The notes under the pieces: model-generated
Seen by the model: only the letters and a program-made list of their open reading frames with translations
Told to the model about the DNA's origin: nothing
Databases searched by the model: none
Position numbers and translations under genes: made by a program
In this document: positions 1-4,309 of the stretch, in pieces
Layout: each line of letters opens with the position of its first letter
How positions within the stretch are numbered: position 1 is the stretch's first letter
Assembly (NCBI GenBank): GCA_021788955.1
Contig: JAJYKC010000220.1
Location: forward strand, 1 to 5,637
Length of the DNA stretch: 5,637 bases
Origin: Acidobacteriota bacterium
Lineage (GTDB): Bacteria > Acidobacteriota > Terriglobia > Bryobacterales > Bryobacteraceae
Reading direction: 5' to 3'

Positions 1-1
1 G

Positions 2-70
2 AAAAACGATACGCCAAAGCCCTCTGCCGTGAGCAGCCGGCATGTGATGCACTATCGCTTCAACGCGTAG
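2..70 (+). CDS. possible 3' end of an unknown protein (partial)
   Basis: The frame beginning at base 2 is open from the window edge and ends at a TAG (68-70). It gives 22 residues ending in HVMHYRFNA. The stretch is too short to recognise a family, and 22 open codons at this GC content can occur by chance. In its favour, the reading frame ends about where the convergent minus-strand gene ends (11 bases of overlap), as expected for a tail-to-tail gene pair, and the neighbouring space would otherwise be empty. The sequence to the left of the window would decide whether this is real. Confidence 0.3.
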   Translation, partial: KNDTPKPSAVSSRHVMHYRFNA

Positions 71-1112
71 CCGCCTGGGGCGGCAACGCGACGCAAATCG
101 GAGCGCCGTCAAAGGAGGCAAATCCAGCCAGAGTAATCGTGAGATTGGATTGCACGCTCACCGCGCTGCCTTGGGCGCCACAAGGCGCAGCATTCGAGGG
201 CGGCTCCGGTATGGTCAGATTGATTTGGTAGAGTCCCGGGTACCCTGCCACAGCCCAGCTTTCCGCGACCGGCCCTGAGTAGCTAGAGAACGGACCACCC
301 CGTGAGAGGAGCGATTCGCTGGGAGATGCGTTCGGCCGGAAGTCGAAAATTGGGGCGACACCCGGCCCTTTCATCGGTGATCGCGGAGCCGCTCCCGTCT
401 GGGGTTCCGGAAGCTGCAAGTCCTGCATTTGTGCCAGCCCAAATCCGACGCCTACAACGTAAATAACAACCGTTTCTCCGGGCTGTGCGGGGTTCGGCGC
501 GGTGACCGGTGCACCGTCGGCGTGGGTGACAACGGGCGCCAGCGGTGGTGCATATGGGGAGGTAGATCCCCCGGCCGCAGCAAGTCCCATGAGACTGTCA
601 CCGTACCGCGCAATGTGGATTTGGTCCGTGAGTGGGTTCAGAGCTACGGTCGCGGTAGAGGCGCCATTCTGGGTCACCGTCAACTTCGCGTAATTCGGTG
701 CTACTCCCCCGGCCGTTAGACCGCTCACCCTCATTTCGTACGGCACCTGGAGATTGATGCCGATAAGATGCGAACACCAATCCGGACCATTCCAGCATGA
801 AACCACGGGAAAAACGGAAAGCATGGGCGATTCAATAGGCGACGGCCCAACCGTTTGCTCGAACTTGACGGAGATACCCGCAAGGGAGGTAGGCAGCGGT
901 ACGGACTGCGCGTCAACCGGAGCGGTTAGATTTGCTCCGATGTCCTCGATGTAGATCGTCAGGAGTTGACCGGGAGCCGCTGCTATGGGGAGGGGCGGAA
1001 TGTATCCGCTACCCACCACGGCCTGACCCACCGCTTGGCCGCCGTGGCGCGCGCCGGCTAGCGCGAACACTAAAACTGCGAAGGAAACTGACCGTCGCGC
1101 TGGGTTTCGCAT
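60..1112 (-). CDS. secreted protein with two TIGR03437-like (Solibacter-type) domains
   Basis: This 350-residue protein starts with a typical Sec signal peptide: arginines near the N-terminus (RNPARR), a hydrophobic stretch at about 9-20, and small residues around 20-30 suitable for signal peptidase I. The mature part has two similar halves. The first has PGQLLTIYIEDIG at 47-59 and INLQVP at 119-124. The second has THADGAPVTAPNPAQPGET at about 196-213 running into VVIYVVGVGFG, and YQINLTIPEP at 295-304. The pattern 'PGE-hydrophobic-IY-x-x-G-x-G', with a later 'YQ(I/V)N(L/V)-x-(V/I)P', is what I recognise as the TIGR03437 domain, usually found at the C-terminus of large secreted Acidobacteriota proteins. 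Here it makes up nearly the whole protein. Cysteine pairs at 106/113 and 311/340 could form disulfides outside the cytoplasm. I see no catalytic motif; a beta-sandwich binding or adhesion role is inference only. The ATG at 1112 is preceded by only a weak AAAGA, but the signal peptide supports it. Codon use is more even than in the plus-strand genes, with TTA, CTA and ATA present. Confidence 0.85.
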   Translation of the reverse strand: MRNPARRSVSFAVLVFALAGARHGGQAVGQAVVGSGYIPPLPIAAAPGQLLTIYIEDIGANLTAPVDAQSVPLPTSLAGISVKFEQTVGPSPIESPMLSVFPVVSCWNGPDWCSHLIGINLQVPYEMRVSGLTAGGVAPNYAKLTVTQNGASTATVALNPLTDQIHIARYGDSLMGLAAAGGSTSPYAPPLAPVVTHADGAPVTAPNPAQPGETVVIYVVGVGFGLAQMQDLQLPEPQTGAAPRSPMKGPGVAPIFDFRPNASPSESLLSRGGPFSSYSGPVAESWAVAGYPGLYQINLTIPEPPSNAAPCGAQGSAVSVQSNLTITLAGFASFDGAPICVALPPQAATR

Positions 1113-1188
1113 GATCTTTAGTCTGGCGCAGAGAGGCGGCCTCGCGCCGGACGATGCCCGCCGGCCTGGAGGGGCGGGATGAGATGGG

Positions 1189-1217
1189 TTGACTAACTAA
1201 ACTGAACGGTTTAGTAT
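1189..1217 (+). promoter_or_regulatory. promoter of the ABC exporter/TetR operon
   Basis: A -35 box TTGACT (1189-1194) is followed after exactly 17 bases by a -10 box TAGTAT (1212-1217), a good sigma-70-type pair. The expected start of transcription, about seven bases after the -10 box, is at 1224-1225, which is the A of the ATPase start codon. No Shine-Dalgarno sequence lies between the promoter and the ATG (ATTGTTTTC precedes it). The mRNA is therefore probably leaderless. The element was found by eye. Confidence 0.7.
1196..1215. promoter_or_regulatory. likely TetR-family operator
   Basis: ACTAAACTGAACGGTTTAGT is a 20-base quasi-palindrome: the outer seven positions of each half match perfectly (ACTAAAC / GTTTAGT), and eight of ten positions match overall. 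It fills the spacer of the exporter promoter and covers the first four bases of its -10 box, so a bound dimer would exclude RNA polymerase. Length, symmetry and the TAAAC...GTTTA form fit TetR/AcrR operators. The obvious ligand is the TetR protein encoded at 2766-3350 in the same operon. That pairing is inference from context. Confidence 0.7.
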
Positions 1218-1224
1218 TGTTTTC

Positions 1225-2019
1225 ATGATCCGGGTTGAGAATCTTGTTCGTCAATTCGGGGATTTCGCCGCGGTCGACCGGATTTCGTTCGAGGTCGGGG
1301 CGGGGGAGATCTTCGCGTTTTTGGGGCCAAATGGGGCGGGGAAGACGACTACGATCAAGATGCTGACGACGCTGTTGCGGCCGACGGCGGGGGCGATCGA
1401 GATCGATGGTCTCGACGTGGCCAGGCATCCTCACGAGGTGCGCCGGCGGTTCGGGATCGTGTTTCAGGATCCGAGTCTCGACGGAGACATGACCGCGTAC
1501 GAAAACATGGAACTGCACGGCGTCTTCTATCACGTGCCGCGGAAGGTGCGGGCGGAAAGAACCGAGCGGCTGCTGCGGCTGTTCGAGTTGTGGGAGCGGC
1601 GCAACGACCTGGTGAAGATGTTTTCGGGAGGGATGAAGCGGCGGCTGGAGATTGCGCGAGGACTGCTGCATACGCCGAAGATTCTGTTCCTGGACGAGCC
1701 GACGCTGGGGCTCGACCCGCAGACGCGCAACCAACTGTGGACCCATGTGAAGCATCTGAACCAGACCGAGGGGGTGACGGTGTTCCTCACCACGCACTAC
1801 ATGGACGAGGCGGAACGTGTGGCGCAGCGAATCGCGATCATCGACCACGGGAAGATTGTGGCGCTGGGCTCGCCGCAGGAGTTGAAGCAGCAGACGGGGA
1901 AAGAATCGCTCGAAGAGGCGTTTCTCGCGTTGACGGGGTCGACGATCCGGGACGAGACGGCCAACGTGTCTCGCGATCGACTGAAGACGATGGCCAAATT
2001 GTGGGAGAACCGGCGATGA
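1225..2019 (+). CDS. ABC transporter ATP-binding protein, DrrA-type
   Basis: This 264-residue cytoplasmic ATPase powers export through the permease encoded next to it. All nucleotide-binding motifs are intact: Walker A GPNGAGKT (34-41), Q-loop Gln81 in FQDPSLD, ABC signature FSGGMKRRLE (133-142), Walker B ILFLDEP (153-159, catalytic Glu158), D-loop region LGLDPQTR (161-168) and H-loop His191 in TTHYMDEAE. The end of the ABC core, SLEEAFLALTG (228-238), is typical of the DrrA/NodI branch that exports drugs, lipids or polysaccharide; a further 26 residues follow. The start is forced: an in-frame TAA lies at 1198-1200 and there is no ATG, GTG or TTG between it and 1225. No ribosome binding site precedes it, consistent with a leaderless transcript. 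The stop overlaps the permease start (ATGA, 2016-2019), so translation is probably coupled. The substrate cannot be read from the sequence. Confidence 0.95.
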   Translation: MIRVENLVRQFGDFAAVDRISFEVGAGEIFAFLGPNGAGKTTTIKMLTTLLRPTAGAIEIDGLDVARHPHEVRRRFGIVFQDPSLDGDMTAYENMELHGVFYHVPRKVRAERTERLLRLFELWERRNDLVKMFSGGMKRRLEIARGLLHTPKILFLDEPTLGLDPQTRNQLWTHVKHLNQTEGVTVFLTTHYMDEAERVAQRIAIIDHGKIVALGSPQELKQQTGKESLEEAFLALTGSTIRDETANVSRDRLKTMAKLWENRR

Positions 2020-2762
2020 GCGCGATTTACATTTTGTGGCTGCGGGAGCTGCGGCGGTACGTGCGGTCGCGCGCGCAGGTGGTGGCGTCGCTGGGGCAGC
2101 CGCTGCTTTATCTGCTGGCGTTGGGTTTCGGGCTGGGTCCGGTGTTCAAGCGAGCGGGCGAGGGGAGCTATGTGCAGTTTGTGGCGCCGGGGGTGATTGC
2201 GATGACCGTGCTTTTCAGCTCGGTCCTCTCCGGGATGGGCCTTCTGTGGGACCGGCAGTTCGGGTTCTTGAAGGAGACACTCGTCGCGCCGGTGCAGCGG
2301 ATACAAGTGATGTTGGGCCGGACGCTGGGCGGCGCGACGGTGGCCTGCATCCAGGGACTGCTGGTGGCGGTGGTGGCGTTCGTGGCCGGGTTCCGGGTGG
2401 TGGATTTGCGGACGCTGCCGCTGGCGCTGCTGTTCATGGGCCTGATCGCGGCGCTTTTCAGCGCGATGGGTACGGCGATCGGCTCGGCGATCGAGAATAT
2501 ACAGAGTTTCCAGCTCACTATGAATTTTCTGGTGATGCCGGTGTTCTTTTTGTCGGGCGCGCTTTTTCCGCTCGACCATCTGCCGCGGGTGCTGAGCATC
2601 ATTACTCGGATCGATCCGCTGGCATACGGGGTGGATGGATTGCGAAGCGCGCTGATTGGCCGGGCGGCATTCGGGCTTGCCCTCGATGGCGCGGTGCTGG
2701 TGGCGGTTGCGCTGGCGTTGCTGGGGACCGGAAGTTACCTGTTCAGCAAGATCGAGGTTTGA
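2016..2762 (+). CDS. ABC-2 type transporter permease (DrrB/NodJ-like)
   Basis: This 248-residue inner-membrane protein is the channel-forming partner of the preceding ATPase and probably works as a homodimer with two ATPase copies. About six hydrophobic segments are visible, near residues 22-42, 57-77, 104-126, 132-155, 168-186 and 222-243. Family landmarks are GFLKETLVAPV (83-93) after the second segment, and VFFLSGALFPLDHLP (176-190) followed by IDPLAYGVDGLR (199-210), the ABC-2 permease signature region near the fifth segment. The chosen ATG overlaps the ATPase stop codon. GGGAG at 2003-2007, eight bases upstream, serves as ribosome binding site. The same frame is open farther upstream inside the ATPase gene, but that part is only a shadow and gives no family-like sequence. 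The length is normal for the family and the gene appears complete. Confidence 0.95.
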   Translation: MSAIYILWLRELRRYVRSRAQVVASLGQPLLYLLALGFGLGPVFKRAGEGSYVQFVAPGVIAMTVLFSSVLSGMGLLWDRQFGFLKETLVAPVQRIQVMLGRTLGGATVACIQGLLVAVVAFVAGFRVVDLRTLPLALLFMGLIAALFSAMGTAIGSAIENIQSFQLTMNFLVMPVFFLSGALFPLDHLPRVLSIITRIDPLAYGVDGLRSALIGRAAFGLALDGAVLVAVALALLGTGSYLFSKIEV

Positions 2763-2765
2763 GAG

Positions 2766-3350
2766 ATGCCGAGGGGACCGAGCGCCAGCGCGCACAAGAA
2801 AGTGCTGAAGGCGGCGCTGGAACTGATCGCCGAACAGGGCATCGAGGGGACGAGCATGGATGCGGTGTCCCGGAAGTCCGGCGTGAGCAAGGCGACGATC
2901 TATAAGCATTGGGCGAATAAGGAAGCGCTGCTGCTGGAGATGCTGGCGGAGGCGAGCGGGCTGCGGGCGCGGCCGAAGTTCGACACGGGCGACACGCGGG
3001 CGGATCTTGCGGCGCTGCTGGCTTACCGGCCGCCGGAGAATCCGGAGCTTCGGGACAGGATACTTCCCCATGTGATTGCTTACTCAGCGCGGAACCGGAC
3101 CTTCGGGACGACGTGGCGGAGGATGGTGACGGATCCGGCGACGCGCGACATCCGGCGGCTGGTGGAACGGGGGATGAAGAAAGGCGAGTTGCAGGCGGGG
3201 TTGGACCAGGAGTTGGCGATCGGCCTTTTGCTGGGGCCGATGCTGTACTGGCATATCTTCCGGAAGGACGTGGAGGCGCAGGAAGATCAGAGGCCGCGCG
3301 CAGAGGCGTTGGTGGACGCGTTCTGGCGGGCGTTCGCGGCGCGGCAGTAA
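2766..3350 (+). CDS. TetR/AcrR family transcriptional regulator
   Basis: This 194-residue DNA-binding protein probably represses the operon it closes. The N-terminal domain (about 9-55) has the TetR layout: helix 1 (HKKVLKAALELIAEQG), then the helix-turn-helix at about 29-48 with GTSMDAVSRKSGVSKATIY and KHWANKEALL after it, the most conserved part of the family. The C-terminal part (about 60-194) is helical and variable and would hold the ligand pocket and dimer interface; GLLLGPMLYWHIF near 153-165 is a typical core helix of several TetR subgroups. The gene begins three bases after the permease stop, with GAGG at 2754-2757 as ribosome binding site. Its position as last gene of an exporter operon, together with the palindrome at 1196-1215, suggests negative autoregulation released by the exported compound. 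The inducer is unknown. Confidence 0.95.
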   Translation: MPRGPSASAHKKVLKAALELIAEQGIEGTSMDAVSRKSGVSKATIYKHWANKEALLLEMLAEASGLRARPKFDTGDTRADLAALLAYRPPENPELRDRILPHVIAYSARNRTFGTTWRRMVTDPATRDIRRLVERGMKKGELQAGLDQELAIGLLLGPMLYWHIFRKDVEAQEDQRPRAEALVDAFWRAFAARQ

Positions 3351-3378
3351 GTGGGATGGCGTTGGGGTTGTGGCGGTT

Positions 3379-3651
3379 CTACTCGGAAGTCGTTGGATCG
3401 ATCACCGAGCGGACCTGCGAGATGCGATTGGCAGGGAAGCCGCCCTGGTGCGCATGCTCGAGGACCGCGGCCTCGTCGGGAGCGATATAGACGCAGTAAA
3501 TTTTGTCGTCGGTGACGAAGCTTTCAACCCACTGGACCTGGGGTCCCATGGCGCGGAGAACGTTGCAGGACTTCTGGGCGATTGAGTGTAAGTCGCCGGC
3601 GGACAGCTTTCCGGCTCCAGGGATTTCTCTTTCGATTACGAACTTCGGCAT
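3379..3651 (-). CDS. DUF4242 family protein (SCO4226-like, possible nickel binding)
   Basis: This small cytoplasmic protein of 90 residues begins MPKFVIEREIPGAG and has no signal peptide. The pattern VIEREIPGAGKLS, then AQKSCNVL, WVESFVTDDKIYCVYIAPDE (41-60), and EHAHQGGFPANRI with VRSVIDPTT near the end, is what I recognise as DUF4242. The Streptomyces member SCO4226 has been described as a nickel-binding ferredoxin-fold dimer. Candidate metal ligands here are His22, Cys29, Cys53, His66 and His68, but which of them bind metal cannot be told from sequence. The role in cells is unknown. A strong ribosome binding site (GGGAGGT on the minus strand, 3657-3663) lies five bases before the ATG. Codons end mostly in C, unlike the G-ending plus-strand genes. 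The gene converges on the TetR gene with 28 bases between them and diverges from the oxidoreductase pair. Confidence 0.88.
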   Translation of the reverse strand: MPKFVIEREIPGAGKLSAGDLHSIAQKSCNVLRAMGPQVQWVESFVTDDKIYCVYIAPDEAAVLEHAHQGGFPANRISQVRSVIDPTTSE

Positions 3652-3656
3652 AGCAC

Positions 3657-3663
3657 ACCTCCC
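3657..3663 (-). promoter_or_regulatory. ribosome binding site of the DUF4242 gene
   Basis: GGGAGGT read on the minus strand, five bases upstream of the ATG at 3651. It is the best Shine-Dalgarno sequence in the window and fixes the start of the small DUF4242 gene. Confidence 0.75.
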
Positions 3664-3729
3664 TCAGGCGTCCAGTGTAGCGCCGCGGGCTGCCGCGTGG
3701 GGATGGGTAGCCCAGGTAACTTTCGTCCG

Positions 3730-3738
3730 TGGGATAAT
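3730..3738 (+). promoter_or_regulatory. possible extended -10 promoter of the oxidoreductase pair
   Basis: TGGGATAAT combines a TG-n extension (3730-3732) with a -10 hexamer GATAAT (3733-3738) that matches TATAAT at five of six positions. No convincing -35 box lies 16-18 bases upstream, which extended -10 promoters can tolerate. Transcription would begin near 3745, only a few bases before the preferred ATG at 3749, again giving a very short leader. It sits in the 97-base gap between the divergent DUF4242 and small-subunit genes. I saw no clear operator in this gap. Confidence 0.45.
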
Positions 3739-3748
3739 GCAACACACT

Positions 3749-4309
3749 ATGGGCGCAACGCGGAGGGAGTGGATGATCTCGTCGCTGGCGATGGCGGCGT
3801 GGCCGGAGGTGTTGGCGGCGCAGGAGCAGGCGCGAGAGCGGGCGAAGGCGGGCGGCGGGGAGTTTGAGAGTTTCGATAAGGACACGGCCGGGGAGATTGA
3901 GGCAATTGCGGCGCAGATTATTCCTTCGACCGATGGGCCGGGGGCGCGCGAGGCGGGCGTGATTTACTTTATCGACCGGGCGCTCGAGACGTTTGCCCGC
4001 GACGAGCGGGAGGCGTACCGGACGGGGATGGCGGAGTTACAGAAGAAACGGCAGGAGATGTTTCCGGGTTCGGCGAGCATCGCGTCGCTGAGCGATGAAG
4101 AGCAGAAGGCGCTGATCCGGAGCATTGAGCATACCGATTTCTTCGAGTTACTCCGGACGCATACGGTTTTGGGGTTTCTGGGCGATCCGCGGTATGGCGG
4201 GAACCGGGGGAAGGTTGGATGGGAACTGATCGGGTTTGAGGGGTGGATGGCGTACCAGCCGCCGTTCGGTTACTACGACGCGGAAGCGAGTGGGGAGAAG
4301 AAGGAATGA
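3749..4309 (+). CDS. gluconate 2-dehydrogenase subunit 3-like protein with Tat signal
   Basis: This is the small, non-catalytic subunit of a membrane- or periplasm-located GMC dehydrogenase, 186 residues from the chosen start. The N-terminus MGATRREWMI, followed by hydrophobic SSLAMAAW and then LAAQ (22-25), is a twin-arginine signal with probable cleavage after the AxA-like site near 24. Family landmarks are EIEAIAAQIIPSTDGPGA (49-66) with GVIYFIDRAL (70-79), and FFELLRTHTVLGFLGDPRYG (131-150) followed by GNRGKVGWELIGF (151-163). The frame is open far upstream, so the start had to be chosen. ATG 3749 keeps the RR motif. ATG 3737 overlaps the probable -10 box. ATG 3773 has a good GGAGG (3762-3766) but would lose the signal. 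Its stop overlaps the start of the flavoprotein gene (ATGA). In related complexes this subunit carries the catalytic subunit through the Tat pore. The substrate is not necessarily gluconate. Confidence 0.88.
   Translation: MGATRREWMISSLAMAAWPEVLAAQEQARERAKAGGGEFESFDKDTAGEIEAIAAQIIPSTDGPGAREAGVIYFIDRALETFARDEREAYRTGMAELQKKRQEMFPGSASIASLSDEEQKALIRSIEHTDFFELLRTHTVLGFLGDPRYGGNRGKVGWELIGFEGWMAYQPPFGYYDAEASGEKKE

Noticed and set aside
1146..1165. GCCGG / CCGGC inverted repeat upstream of the exporter promoter
   Set aside because: It has five-base arms with a ten-base spacer and no extension. It is too weak in GC-rich sequence.
1009..1848. 279-codon minus-strand open frame across the ATPase gene, the promoter region and the start of the secreted-protein gene
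   Set aside because: It has low-complexity Arg/Pro/His composition, runs antisense to an intact ABC ATPase, and covers the operator region. It is a GC-rich shadow.
1590..2015. Upstream extension of the permease frame inside the ATPase gene
   Set aside because: The translated part resembles no family and has hydrophilic shadow composition. The ATG at 2016 has a ribosome binding site and matches normal permease length.
2036..2905. 289-codon plus-strand open frame overlapping the permease and TetR genes
   Set aside because: It is a Gly/Ala/Arg-rich frame-shadow without family motifs. The other frame holds the permease signature and membrane segments.
1797..3071. 424-codon open frame on the minus strand across the permease and TetR genes
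   Set aside because: Its product is rich in Arg, Gln, His and Pro with no domain pattern, as expected for the antisense of G-ending-codon genes. The plus strand here encodes three intact recognisable families.
3351..3378. Possible terminator between the convergent TetR and DUF4242 genes
   Set aside because: No stem-loop followed by T residues is visible in the 28 bases.
3684..3697. Hairpin CGCGG-GCTG-CCGCG between the divergent genes
   Set aside because: It has only five base pairs, no T-run, and is expected by chance in GC-rich DNA. I do not call it a terminator or operator.
3503..3748. Upstream extension of the small-subunit frame
   Set aside because: It would run antisense through the DUF4242 gene and place the Tat signal in the interior of the protein.
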